DNA of 64,000 nt, from assembly GCA_036250195.1 (NCBI GenBank), contig JAVHZZ010000003.1, positions 20,663,504 through 20,727,503 of the forward strand, in the 5' to 3' direction. The position numbers were made by a program, and so were the translations under genes. Within the stretch, counting starts at the first letter, position 1, and each line of letters opens with the position of its first letter. The DNA is from Mixophyes australis (Eukaryota; Chordata; Amphibia; Anura; Limnodynastidae). The notes beneath the pieces are model-generated. The model was not told the origin of the DNA. It ran no database searches and saw nothing but the letters and a program-made list of their open reading frames with translations. Of this stretch, positions 44,134-55,869 are shown piece by piece.

Positions 44134-44716
44134 AAAAAATGGGTATAGGGCTGTGATATACTCGTGGCCTCGTTTTCTCTAGAAATTGTAGGTGCAGTAC
44201 AACCAAAGTACCCTCTGGATTAAAATCTCTCCCGGAACTACATAGTGTCTTGTGCAATAACATGACATAGGGACACCTGTTGACATGTCCAGTTCAATAA
44301 TGCTGTTTGTGTTATTAACTGCACATAGCAATTAGGCTTTTACTATTAATGTCGGGAGCCTTCTGCCTGGGACAACCAGTTTATCTAATGGCAGGAGTTG
44401 GACCATGTTGCCGATGACACGGCAGCCAATTCAGTTTTGAGAGCAGAAGCACTTTATCTATCCATGTCAATGTAACTGGTCAGGGCAGAATGAAGAAGGG
44501 ATTTGTGCACCCGATTAGGTGGATATTGGTTCCAGGTATCACAATCATGTGTCACATTCGTTTCCATATTCTGACAAGTACAAATACTGTTTTCCTGCTC
44601 TGTAAACGACAGCAGCTGCTCTGAAAAAAATGGCGCATTTCGACGCCCAGCTACAGCGTTGGGCGCTCCACAAGACAGGCAGGATATAAAAGAGGTACAG
44701 TGTTAAACCCACTACA

Positions 44717-45567
44717 TGGGGGGTATTCAATTGTTAGTGAGTTGTTTTTTTCCCCGCCGCGTAAAAAAAAATAAAAATCTCCCACCTGTTTTTGACGGCA
44801 ATAGCGACCGTTTTGAGTTAGCGCAGCGTGAAAACTCGTGCAATTCGATTGAAAAAGAGGGAACGTTGCCCCCCGCGCATTAAACATTGTGTTTGCGAGA
44901 TTTTAGGGGAGTGAAGGGGAGTTTTAACGCGGTCATGTATAACACAGAAAAAAGGTTTTGCATACATTTCCATACATTAGATTACATTACACATTGATAA
45001 TATCTACATTACAGTATTGTCTTTAGCATATTTTTTTGTTGAACTATTTTTTACCATACAATCATCTATCCCATGTCAAAACACATTAGTACATTCATAT
45101 TTGTACCAAAAACATACATAAACATAATTAATTAGTGATTTTATTTTTGAATTTTTTTTTATGTTTTTTTTCACAAGAAAATCAACTTACACAAGTTAGA
45201 CATTACTGATAAACATAAGTTTAACTTTTTTTCCACATTATTACATGAATTCAAATAGTTTTCAGAGGTTTTTTATTTTTAACACACCCCAAGGAGGTGC
45301 GAGATAAAACAGCATATTTGGTGTTTAACGCGCCTCGTTAAAAAACAATTGAATAGCTTTTAACGCGGCTGCTTCTCGCACACCCTATACTTTCAATAGA
45401 CCTTCCACTGGAGCGCGAGAGGACCGTTTCATGAAAAAAAATGTAGCGTTAAAAATGGAATTGAATTGCGGGTAAAGTTAACCCTGCTCAAAAAGGATAA
45501 AAAACAGCATTAAAATAACTTAACGCGTTAAAAAACAACAACTTGCTGACAGTTGAATACCCCCCCA
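44717..45567. mobile_element. 850-bp 'TATTCAATTG' MITE, both ends present
   Basis: Left end GGGGGGTATTCAATTGTTAG, right end CTGACAGTTGAATACCCCCC, about 30 bp imperfectly inverted, with TTTAACGCG-type repeats inside. End sequence resembles the Harbinger MITE at 7788. Target duplication not visible (CAT and AAG flanks differ). Short frames inside are not transposase. Confidence 0.8.
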
Positions 45568-47583
45568 AGGGCTCTTACTCAATACTTTGCAAAAGTTTTC
45601 TAGGCATTCTGATATTACAACTTGTGGTAATGAAATAAGCTGATATCTGAATGAACATTTCATAGTGTCTGCAAGTAACGGAGTTTTAGGAAGTGGTGTA
45701 AGTATAAAACGTGTACTCTATGAAAGTGTCGTGATCTATGAAATCTGTGTCTTCCTTGAAAGTGCTAGAATACAGGAACTGCACATAGAATGAGCCATAA
45801 TAGGTTATGTAATGGGAATTGTGAGTCATTTTAATATAATACCCCACTAATTTTTCACTTTTTTTGTCTTATCGTTTTGGCAAGAAAAATTTTTTTTATT
45901 TTGAACATGAGCTAAGTAAATTTTAGATTTTTTATCAGGTCTAATGGGTCTTTCTTTTGGTAGTTGATTAAATCTTTTTATAATTTGTTGGCATTTTTAC
46001 AAAATTCAACCCCTAAAAGATACCTGTTTTTTTTTTATGCTGAGACTTTTACAGTCCAATTATATTCTCTTCATTGGGTGCATGGTGTATGAGTTGGGCC
46101 ATAATAATTGTTTATGTGAAACGCGTTTGTTTTCCCCATTTTATGTGAAACGCGTGTCTGTGAGTTTTCCTTACTTTATTTCAACACCTTTTTCATCTGT
46201 AATAATGGGCACAGCTTAGGCCTCTATGGGAGAGAGTTTCACGTGATGTAGAATTTTTAAAGGTGGTCTTTTAAGCGTGGGACCGGCCCCAACATAAATC
46301 TTACATTAAAGTCATCCTATACCTTATGTAGTTCAATCACAAGCCCAAGTCCTAAGTCTGAACCGTAGTCTTACCCAACTTAAACTCCTCGCTCACCTTC
46401 CAATTTCTATATATGTAACAGACCCTCAGCCTGTGTATTTTGTGCCAGGAAAAATGTGAATGTTCCTTTTTTGTTTTGTACGTCTCATTTTGGAGGGGAA
46501 AAACCCCCCAATATTTTTGCAAGTTCACAAATAAGGTCTTAGTTCTGGGCCCACTGTATGGGTTCATTTGCACAAATTCATAGGGAGTATTGGTAAATCG
46601 CGTAAAAACTAACGTTAGTTTTTGTGATGGGTTTTTAATGCATTTTACATGTGCTTTCAATGCGTGGTGATTTTGCCAATGTAATCTATTGTACTGGAGT
46701 GAGAAATAGTCTGTTCCACATTCTAAAATGTTAAATGCGTTGTTAACAGTTTAGAACACAGTGGTGGGAAAGAGCCTATTCACATGGCTCAGAAACTGGA
46801 AATAAAATCTCTTTCTCCTGTACAGATCAATAACATTGCTGACTTTCCATCTTATGGACACTCCCCAGCCACACAGATACCTATCTGTAATGCTCCGTTA
46901 ATTCCAATTCGTACGTCACAAAATTAGATTGCTTGGACATAAGTGATTTGTGAAAAAATATTAATGGCAAGGACAGATAATCCACATAATGCAGTTCTTC
47001 TGGGTATGATTATTTTACATCCAATTTTCCCAAGCACTTTGATATTCTGGCATTTGACAAGTTAAAGAGGTAGTATCAGTGCTTAAACTATCTGTTTTGT
47101 ACCTGTATATAGTAAGCAGTGATAGTTTCATTTCCTGGTCTCTTTCCGTTAAGGAATCAGTAGAAGTTTTCATCTCTAAAGTCATTCCACTAACGATGCC
47201 CAAGTTCTTTCGATGAATGATAAGGCAATAATGATAAGGCAATGATACCTCGTTTCTTTGGCAATCTTTAGAATGAAAGTAAACTGATTAATCCCCCCCA
47301 GGGGCAAACGCAGGATTTGCAGATGGGGGTTTCCACACCACGCCGCCAGTGGGCGTGAGGGGGCATGGGGGCGTGGCTATAATTTTAGAGAGTGCTCTCC
47401 AACTCTTCCTATCCCCATGATATACATGGGCAATGCTGCGCGCACTACTGTTAGGTGCACGCGGCTCTCTCTTTTCGAGCAGAGCCGTGTGAAGCGGGGG
47501 CAGTGTCCAGTCACCTTAATTATACAGTGTCCCAGGCTTGGAGGGGGGTTTCCAGGCACTAGGAAACCCCCCTCTCGTTATTT
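45568..47583. other. No gene recognised
   Basis: About 2 kb of AT-rich non-coding DNA. A motif TGTGAAACGCGTTTG, TATGTGAAACGCGTGTC appears twice at about 46114 and 46143. GGGGGCGTGGCTATAATTTT at about 47367 resembles hAT interiors of this genome. No gene family recognised. Confidence 0.5.
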
Positions 47584-47682
47584 ATTTAGTGCATTCTACA
47601 AAATGACAGCTAGAATCTGATTGGTTGCTATAGGTAACATCTCCACTTTTTCAAATGCACAGTTTATTAAATATATCCCCTT
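47584..47682. mobile_element. Palindromic CCAAT-core MITE, right half only
   Basis: TTTAGTGCATTCTACAAAAT, GACAGCTAGAATCTGATTGG, TTGCTATAGGTAACATCTCC, then TCAAATGCACAGTTTATTAA. The left arm is absent. Confidence 0.85.
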
Positions 47683-48343
47683 AGAGTCAGAACACAGTGT
47701 CTCGATTCACTCTGCCAACATGCCAAGCAGAGAACCGATGCTGCAACAGATAGACAGTGACCCCCTGACCCGCTATGTACGGAAAGTGACCTCATATTAT
47801 TACTATGTATCTATTGTCAGGTCGGCTGATGCACAAGGTGGTTGTTGACCATCTGTCGCTCTGGAGTTATAGAAATCAGAGGCTGCAAAGTGATGGAAAC
47901 ATGTAAAGGGAATCAATTTAATAAAGCAGTTTAGCAAATGACAAGAAAAGGATTTAAAAAAAATATGGTATTCCTTAATAAAATGGGAAGGAAACATTAA
48001 GTTTAAATAAAATGTAAATATTGTGGAATATAGTACAGACATCAGTGACATAAATATGCAAAAATATACAGGAACGTAAGCAAACTACAGCGGGTAATAT
48101 TAACTTGCATTGTCCAGAAGTCACAAGGAAACCTTTTATCTAATTGTATCACATTTTATTATTAAATGCTGTCTATGATTTATATGACTTCCCCACTTAT
48201 CACCCATATACTGTGTTTTGTAATTCTGTTATTTTTAAATACATTTTATTGGTCTTGAAGCAAAAGATTGAACACTTAACCCGTTACATGTGTACGCTAC
48301 TGATCTACACTAATTTTACATTTGTACAATAGACCAATATCAT
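47683..48343. other. No gene recognised
   Basis: AT-rich non-coding DNA. Confidence 0.5.
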
Positions 48344-48582
48344 GATCATCATTTATTTATATAGCGCCACTAATTCCGCAGCGCTGTACATAGAACTCAC
48401 TCACATCAGTCCCTGCCCCATTGGAGCTTACAATCTAAATTCCATAGCATATACACAGAGAGAGAGAGACTAGGATCAATTTTCATAGCAGCCAATTAAC
48501 CTACCAGTATGTTTTTGGCGTGTGGGAGGAAACCAGAGCACCCAGAGGAAACCCACGCAAGCACAGGGAGAACATACAAACT
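48344..48582 (-). mobile_element. V-SINE, 5'-truncated
   Basis: Minus strand: the L2-like tail (ATCATTTATTTATATAGCGC) through the core (GAGGAAACCAGAGCACCCAG) to GGGAGAACATACAAACT. The tRNA-like head is missing. Confidence 0.9.
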
Positions 48583-49260
48583 ATATAATATTAATACACA
48601 GTTATTAATGGAACAAAAGTACAAGAAAGGATTAAAAAAATGACTCTATAAAGAAAGGAAATGAAAAATACCTAATAAAGTGTTATATAAACAAAATACC
48701 TAAAATGTAATAACAAAGTTATCTTTTTTTTTCAAAATAACTACAAGACTTTATTGGTTATTTTGTAACTCTATTTGTTCAACACATTATAACAATATTT
48801 ATATACAAGCAACTCAATGGGGTTGTAACATGTTCAGGCGATAAAATGCAGAAACTGTAGACGGATTTACTGGTATATATCAATTGCTGTGATAATGATG
48901 CATTTGCAATAGATACGATTAATGCCATGCATCTGTTGTATGCATGAAAGATAAAGGAGTATAGTAATAAAATAAACAACAAAACTATAAATGAATAAAG
49001 TGCATCTGTAGCCTTCATGGCAACTGCGTTTTGTACTTTTTTAGACGAAATACAATGAACTTTTTTTTTTCTCAGCGACAGCCAGGCTGGCCCTTTAAAA
49101 GGTGGGTAGCTGCAAGTTCTGTGATGCAATTGTAAACACTATGAGAAGGAACTTGTATAGCCAGTTTACCCAGAGTTCTCTGGGAAAGATCTCTGAAAAA
49201 AAAAAAAAAAGCAAAAACGTTGAGAGAAGGAAGCAATCTACAGGACAGCCTCAATGACAA
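48583..49260. other. No gene recognised
   Basis: Non-coding. A 116-codon minus-strand frame (48779-49129) has no recognised domain and spans a poly-T tract. Confidence 0.45.
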
Positions 49261-49327
49261 AGCAGCCTGCCCCTATCAGTGATCCGCTGATGCACCGTTC
49301 TGCGATTTACCTGGGCAAATGTAAGAT
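49261..49327 (+). CDS. Candidate short exon (unrecognised), low confidence
   Basis: From an ATG at 49261 a 22-codon open stretch reads MTKQPAPISDPLMHRSAIYL and then GK. It is followed by the consensus-like 5' splice donor T|GTAAGA at about 49327. The composition looks more protein-like than most frames in the window, and the segment lies outside the repeats. Against it: weak start context (T at -3), no recognised family, no partner exon found, and the stretch is so short that it could be chance. An alternative is an internal exon beginning after an AG near 49253. Confidence 0.12.
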
Positions 49328-49585
49328 GCACATTTATTTGGCTGCATTTTTTTTTTTTATTCATTGTCTATTGTTGCACTGTTTATTTTGCATGGTAGCG
49401 GAGCAGCAGGCGGACGTATAGAAAGGGGGAAAGTCTAGTTTGGGGCCATGTTTATGCTGATGGTGTGTGCATGGGCTAGGGCCACGATATTGTGAGAATT
49501 GCATTTCTTCTCTTAACTGTTTCAGCGCAGCAGAGGTCAGAGCTGCCTTGCAGAAGAGCCTGACATCTACGGCGTGTGTCGCCGG

Positions 49586-49765
49586 CAGGGGAGGGCTGGC
49601 AGATTTCAGCCCGGTGGGGGTGAGATTCGGCTCAGCAGCCTATTAGGAACATTTTAAAGGAAAAACAAAAATGCAGGTAGCCCATTAACCCAGCCCGATG
49701 CAGCCCACTGTGGGACCGGCCCGGGAGGGGGCAGACGTCGCCCCTGCCCAGCCAGCCCCCCACTG
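49586..49765. mobile_element. 180-bp hAT MITE (CAGGGGAGGGCTGG family)
   Basis: Starts CAGGGGAGGGCTGGCAGATT and ends CAGCCAGCCCCCCACTG. It is flanked by GTCGCCGG on the left and GTCGCCCGG on the right, an 8-bp duplication with one inserted or changed base. The interior matches 21623 and 40129. Confidence 0.85.
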
Positions 49766-51308
49766 GTCGCCCGGTGGTGAAGGGTTAAGGGGGTGGTGAT
49801 GTTGATGCGCTATTAGGTGCAGTCTGGAATCGTGGAGAAAGCGCAGAACGCTGGAGAGAGAAGCTGCAGAGCTTAAGGAGTTAAAAGGGTCTGCCATGAG
49901 TTAATCCGCCTACGGGGAAGCTATTGGGGGCACAGTGGTGCTCTGGGCTGGGATCTGGCTGTTTAGGATAACCCTATGTGTGTTGAAGGTTAAACTGCTG
50001 AGATCTGCAAACCTTATGAATTGGATGTTAACTCTTTGTGCGCTGCCCTGTCTGTGCTGCTGGAGGATAAGCTGTTTTTTTTTTTTAAGATTGAGATATG
50101 GGCCAGAGCTGCAGATCTCTGGCGGAAAAGTGTCCACCCACCCATAGCCCCCTTTTTTTAATTTTAATGACAAAAGTGGAGCGGCAGTGGTGGGCATGGC
50201 ATTTGATTTGTTAACCTCTTCAGCACCAAGGATGAGATGGGCTACAATATATCTCTTAGCCACTGGGCCACTGAAGATTCTTAACCCTTCAGCTACTTGA
50301 GAGACCAGCAAAACCTCAGCTGTGCTATGAATTACAGCCCCCCCCCCCCCCCCCCCCCCTCCCCTGGCAGAGGAAGGCGTAAGTATGCCATTGCCTGGTT
50401 TCCAGAAGATTAAAGTGTTTTGAATCCTCTCCAGGACCCAGTTTAACCCACGCAGTGCTGGCCCTCTGGCCCTCGTGGTGGTTTTTGCATAACGTGCAGG
50501 GTATTCTAAGCACTGATTTGCTGCTGAGGACACTTTTTTAAAACCGTTCCTTAGCTTTTCCCGCTCAGCCATGAAACAAGGATTCATTTTTATCCATTCT
50601 CCTACATGTATATAACGCACCCTGCAGAGTTTACCTATAAAGTGCCTGCTGAGTCAGAGAGCATGATGGGAGATGTAGTTCCAGGACTTGTTTGTACATG
50701 TGTCTCTGCTGTTTGTGAATGAGGTCCTGCGGTGACCGTGTTTGTGGAACTGCCGTCGCAAACTGTGATATTGTCCCTGTAGCCTGTGATTGAGGCAGCC
50801 CCTGACTGTCAACCTTAAACTCCAGATTTTCTTTACAAGTCTGTACCTTGTAAAGTATTTTAACCCCACCGTATCTATTTCCATTGAGCAGGACAGAGGT
50901 TATGAAAACAGAAATTCACTTTTCTGCTCAAACGTCTTGAGCAATATCCTGCTGTATTTCATGCGTGCGTTTGCAATGGGGGTTTTTTTTATTTAAACTT
51001 TTTTTAATTTTTTTTTTTTTACAATGACAGTACCTTGTGCTGAAAAATCTGCGCTTTTAATAAGCATCCATATAAATATAAAATATGGCAATTTTTGTTA
51101 TGCTGTGAAGCACAGACCGCTGAGCGCGGTAACTGGAATCCTGAGACTCAAATAAAGTGATTAGTGTTTACCTATGTCGACAGCATTGCATTTGACTAAC
51201 TGTATGGAAAATGTAATGGGAATGTAAGTGACTGGAATGTGATAGTGTTACAATGAAGGCAGTAGGAGAAGAGGCGGTATGACATACTCCCTTATACCCC
51301 CCCACTAC
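49766..51308. other. No gene recognised; C homopolymer
   Basis: Contains a tract of about 21 C residues at 50338-50358 and a T tract at about 51009-51020. The 236-codon minus-strand frame (49910-50620) translates the C tract as poly-Gly and has no recognisable domain order. It is more likely chance than a gene, though it is the longest non-repeat frame here. A foldback half-motif GGGAGATGTAGTTCCAGGAC lies at about 50669. Confidence 0.45.
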
Positions 51309-51491
51309 CAGGGCCATCTTTTCCATTGGGCACGAAGGGCAGGTGCCCGGGGGCCCCACGGGCAAGGGGCCCCGTAGGCAGGGCTCTTAATTAGAATAAA
51401 TAATCCTGCAAAAGAAAAAACCTGCAAAAAAAACCTTCAAGGATCACTGAGCAAGTACATCTATCAATATCTATCTATCTATATCTATCAA

Positions 51492-51560
<69 letters not shown>

Positions 51561-51613
51561 GCCCCAATGCACGGCTTTGCCCGGGGGCCCATAATGTTGT
51601 TAAGATGGCCCTG
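51309..51613. mobile_element. 305-bp hAT MITE with (TA)n core and exact TSD
   Basis: Ends CAGGGCCATCTTTTCCATTG and TGTTGTTAAGATGGCCCTG. It is flanked by CCCACTAC at 51301-51308 and 51614-51621 (perfect). Sub-terminal GGTGCCCGGGGGCCCC and TTGCCCGGGGGCCC are also inverted. The interior includes a TATC repeat and about 35 TA units (51494-51556). No coding content. Confidence 0.93.
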
Positions 51614-51640
51614 CCCACTACCACCACTCTGTGTATAAAA

Positions 51641-51641
51641 A

Positions 51642-51730
<89 letters not shown>
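51641..51730. repeat. (TA)n microsatellite
   Basis: About 40 TA units starting 28 bases after the hAT at 51309. Frames encoding Ile-Tyr repeats are artefacts. Confidence 0.97.
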
Positions 51731-51731
<1 letters not shown>

Positions 51732-51927
51732 ACAATAACACTATGATTTACAATTTGTTATTCTGTTGCCTATCTGATTAAGAAACAAGTTGTTGTTTTC
51801 ATCTTATCTACTTGTGAGCTGAAGACTTTAGCTGACCTGTGTTATTTCATCGTGCAGAGATAAGTCTAAACTCCGTCTGCCTCATTCCTTATTTGCTACA
51901 ATACGATATAGAGAAACCGTCATTCTT

Positions 51928-51993
51928 GAATTCTCTGTACAGCGCTGCGGAATTAGTGGCGCTATATAAATAAATGATAATGATGATGATGAT
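51928..51993 (+). mobile_element. V-SINE or L2 tail fragment
   Basis: GAATTCTCTGTACAGCGCTG, CGGAATTAGTGGCGCTATAT, AAATAAATGATAATGATGAT. Only the 3' tail is present. The GTGGCG form matches the SINE rather than the L2 tail. Confidence 0.85.
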
Positions 51994-52432
51994 ACTTTTG
52001 CTTTGTTGAAACAATGTTGCTGTGCTGTTTGCACCAGAGAAGCGGATACATTGAAGTGAGTCTCTGTGATGTGTTGTTGCTGCATTCTGTATGCGCCTCT
52101 CTCATGGGTTGTGCTTCTACCAATACCAGGGATTGTACTGAACACCGGAGAATGAGGCCACATTCTAAGATGCTGCGTTTTAGAACATTGACTCTCATTT
52201 GACTATTTAATGAGCTTTTTTTGTATTTACGTCTGAAAAGTGCAAAAAACAAAGCAGATTTAATCCGTGAGACGTGAGAAACGTGAACTGTGTGTGCAGA
52301 TGATTTGTTTCAGCACTTTGAGAGTGTTGTTGGTTCGCAGGACATGAAGGCTCTTGTCACACGGACCACTTCACTGGCTCTTCTGGCTACCCGAGGAGTT
52401 TAATAGCAGCATGTTTAAAGAGCACCTGTCAC
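51994..52432. other. No gene recognised
   Basis: Non-coding. Confidence 0.5.
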
Positions 52433-52795
52433 CAGTGCAGGCAGCCATATTGTAAGCTGCACCCAATGTTCATGAGAATTCAATCTGCAATATCAAGTTG
52501 TCAACAATCAGTGACATAATAAAGGCCCCACATTAAGCAGTGCCCCTCTAAACTGCTGCCCCCCTCCTCTCGGGCATTGCACCCCCACCCCCCTGCTTCT
52601 TATTTTGGCAAGTGGGTGTCCCCTAATCAATTGCATCCGCTCAGGTTTGTATAACGGTAGAACCCGCCCTACTCTTAATGACTAATATCCATGAGAGCTG
52701 ATTAATATTCATGAGGTTACCGGTTCCTATAGAAATAAAAGGTCCTCTTCTAATGAGTATCGGTGTATCCCCCAAAATGACTGCCTCCACTTTTT
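52433..52795. mobile_element. Possible MITE with GCAGGCAGCCAT-type ends
   Basis: Left CAGTGCAGGCAGCCATATTG and the complement of the right end (AAGTGGAGGCAGTCATTTTG) agree over about 20 bp. The interior includes a C-rich block. Duplication not seen. Confidence 0.45.
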
Positions 52796-52815
52796 CTAGC
52801 GATGGGTGCACTTCT

Positions 52816-52910
52816 TCCGTGTTTGCGTGGGTTTCCTCCGGGTGCTCCGGTTTCCTCCCACACTCCAAAAACATACTGGTAGGTTAATTGGCTGCTAACA
52901 ATTGACCCTA

Positions 52911-52976
<66 letters not shown>

Positions 52977-53091
52977 GTGTTGGGGAATTTGGACTGTAAG
53001 CTCCAATGGGGCAGGGACTGATGTGAGTGAGTTCTCTGTACGGCGCTGCGGAATTTGTGGCGCTATATAAATAAATGATGATGATGATGAG
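52816..53091 (+). mobile_element. V-SINE, 5'-truncated, with (GT)n expansion
   Basis: Starts TCCGTGTTTGCGTGGGTTTC in the core, includes about 27 GT units at 52915-52968 at the site that is short in other copies, and ends with the L2-like tail and (GAT)n. Confidence 0.92.
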
Positions 53092-55584
53092 GCCCCTGAG
53101 GCTGTTCCGTGATGATCTACAGTAAAGCAGCGATGATTAAGAGCACGGATAGCTGTGATGGCGTCTACGGTTTGCCAAGCACCTTATTGCTAGTATCCAT
53201 CATATTATATTGTATTAATCCACTATGGCTATTTATCATACTTTGTCCTGGTAAAATCACATTTCATGTGGATTTATTGATGCATCTAGGAATTTATAAT
53301 CCTGATCGTTCCTTTTATTTCACCAGTGTTAAGAAGGGAATAGACATTCCCAGGTTCAATTCTTAAAGCTTTTTTTACCCAGTAGGAAAGCGTGACCCTG
53401 CATGCCAAACGCAATTACAGGGGACATGTGGTAGTAACCAGCGTTTGCCATTGTGGTCGGGGTGTAGAGAGCAAGCAGAGTTAACGGAAAAAAATGATAA
53501 AAATCAGATTTTTGACACTTGTGGGCAGCGGGCCTTACCTTCCCACCCGATGCCGTAAAACAAGGCTGAAACACAAAAGGTGGTGACAAATTGCAAGTTT
53601 ATATATGGTAACTGCAAACTGGCTGTGGTTTGCTTTAGAGAACGCTACAGTTCACGGATCAGATATAGGTACAGGAATCTTGGAATTGCAGTTTGAATGG
53701 AATCCAATTCCAGCTGTGAGTTTGTAAAATAATAATATGTTATGTCACAAAGTGGTTTTGGGAATGTTAATTTCATGTTGCTTGACCTTGTGTTCAGTAC
53801 GGTTTTATGGCAGGGTGTGAGGCCCTTGTGGAACTACAAGTCCCAGCGCACCAGCTGGCACCAATGCTCTTGTAGAACACTAACGGTAACCGTGTATCTT
53901 CTGAGTGTTCTATCCTGGATACATGAACATTCTATCAGTATTAACCCTGCAGCTGCCTGGGCTTCCCCTCCTCGCTCTTGATGCAGCATTTAACCATTTC
54001 CTGCCCAGCGTGAGGACACAGCTGGTTGCAGATCACAAGTAAACTGCGCACTGGGGAGTGACAGCTGCATTTGGCTGACCGGTTTAGAAATCCTCTGGGT
54101 TTCTCTACTGTACATTAGTCACTTGTGGTTTTGGAGAAAGGTTGATACACTTTCTATCCCAGCACATGTGGACTAGGCAGCCGGACTGACTCTAGTCGGT
54201 GGTGGACTCTCCTCGCCCTGCGCAGTCACGTTTGATGGTGGCGCAGGTCCTTAATTCCAGCATTAGGGCTTATGTCTGCAGCCTATAGCTGTTACCTGGA
54301 CGACTGCTCTTATTATGACACAACTCCCACTTAGGTTGCCAGGCAACCTTTGCAGAGGCGTTTAGTTGCATGCTACTTAATGCATTGGACAGCAGCCTTG
54401 GGGAAAATCCCTTGTTAAAAAAGGGTTCTGGGAGCTGAAACGTGAGCCGTGCATTTTATGTCCAGATTCTTGAGAGTTGTAGGTCATTCACCGGGTAATA
54501 CGAATATAATCTGTTTTTTTTTTTAGGCCTGGCCGTATATATTCATCCAAGAGTACATTGCAGTTTGTGTTGAGTATATGCCTGGAATTAAAATGGCAAC
54601 GTTATGTCGCAGAGACTGGAAAAAGGCTGGGACTGTTTGTTGGTGTGTTTGCCGTTATAAACCTTTATCTAGGGCAAGGCAACCTAGACGCATGCCTAAG
54701 GGCCTCAACTTCAAAGGGGCCCATTGAATCTGTTTGGTTTAGATGCGAGTTTCATTTTCGTGTACTTGTTTTGTAAACAGGTTTTAGTTCAGCTGCAGAG
54801 ACTGAAGCTCCCCTGTTTTGTTCAGGAGCAGATGGATATAAGATGGGTCAGGGTGATGTTTCTGCTGCTTTATATCGGGACTACAGATAATTTCCTGTCC
54901 AGGACTCGAACCTGAGAACTTGACAGACAGCTCAGCAGTGAGGCCAGGTCCTGACGAGGGCATTGTCAACAAGCGGAAAAATACCAACAGCCCCATACGC
55001 CGTAAAACATTAAATGACTGTAACACGGAGCACATATTCCTTCAATGGCAAAATTGTTTTATTTAAAAATTCTATATTCAAGATGCAAACTAATCTGTAG
55101 GGGCCCAAACATGGACTATTGCTTCTCATGGGGGTACCAGGGCAGCTAGCGGAGCATGTATTTAGGGCGCCATGTTATGTAAACCTGACCATACCTAAGC
55201 ACACTGCTGAAACAATATACACAACCATATAACGTAACATGTATACAGGGCACAGACAGCGGCTGAGATATACGCTAGTCACCCTGTTCCTAGTCCAGTG
55301 AAGTGATTCCTTCAAACGTGGTCCAGTGAACTGCATAAATTTTATGTGCAAAATGCAGCCAATCAGATTTCTGGGAGCCAGTGACATCACTGAGGCGCTG
55401 TCCGACTAATATTCAGGAGGGTGCAGGTTTCTAGGAAATTGATGGGCTAAAATGTCATGTATATCCGTTCAGCCCACTAATGTCTCCCTCCTTGGTATAC
55501 ACTTTTCACACTTTTTTATTTTTGCACCTTTTCACAGCAAAATCCACAATTTAGCTTTTAAGGTTGTATGTGCTTTAAGTGTTA
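53092..55584. other. No gene recognised
   Basis: About 2.5 kb with the lowest density of recognisable repeats in the window. A half foldback motif GTGGAACTACAAGTCCCAGC is at about 53828. A short hAT-interior-like patch (AAGGGCCTCAACTTCAAAGG) is at about 54697. Frames of 63-85 codons have no family. If a gene or regulatory element exists in this window, this and 49-51 kb are the least repeat-rich places to look. Confidence 0.5.
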
Positions 55585-55869
55585 CATACCTCCCGACGTT
55601 TAAAATTTTGGGCAGAGTGCAAAGTGTCAGTGCCCGCAGGAAAGGGGGTGACATCAAGCTAGGTTGGGGTGTGCCACATCACGTTGATGGTGCCCCCACG
55701 CTTCAGAAAGTGCTGGGCCGCCCTAACTCCAACCTGCTGCTGGTACACACAACATTAAAGGGACATCAGCTGTCCCCAAATCAATACAAAAGTCTTGATA
55801 ATTGGAACGATGGGACAGTTCCCATAAATCAGGACTCTCCTGCCTAAATCGGAGCATGTTGGAGGTATG
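55585..55869. mobile_element. 285-bp MITE, CATACCTCC ends
   Basis: Left CATACCTCCCGACGTTTAAA and right GAGCATGTTGGAGGTATG share CATACCTCC plus a diverged CAACATG. The interior includes AAAGTGTCAGTGCCCGCAGG and CTAACTCCAACCTGCTGCTG. No exact target duplication. A 131-codon frame (55452-55847) runs through it and is not a gene. Confidence 0.65.

Noticed and set aside
49910..50620. 236-codon minus-strand frame
   Set aside because: Contains a poly-Gly run from a C homopolymer, no recognisable domain, and low-complexity Lys runs from T tracts. Likely chance, though it is the longest non-repeat frame.
51488..51741. Ile-Tyr repeat proteins
   Set aside because: Translations of (TA)n.
55452..55847. 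131-codon plus-strand frame
   Set aside because: Most of it runs through the MITE at 55585-55869.
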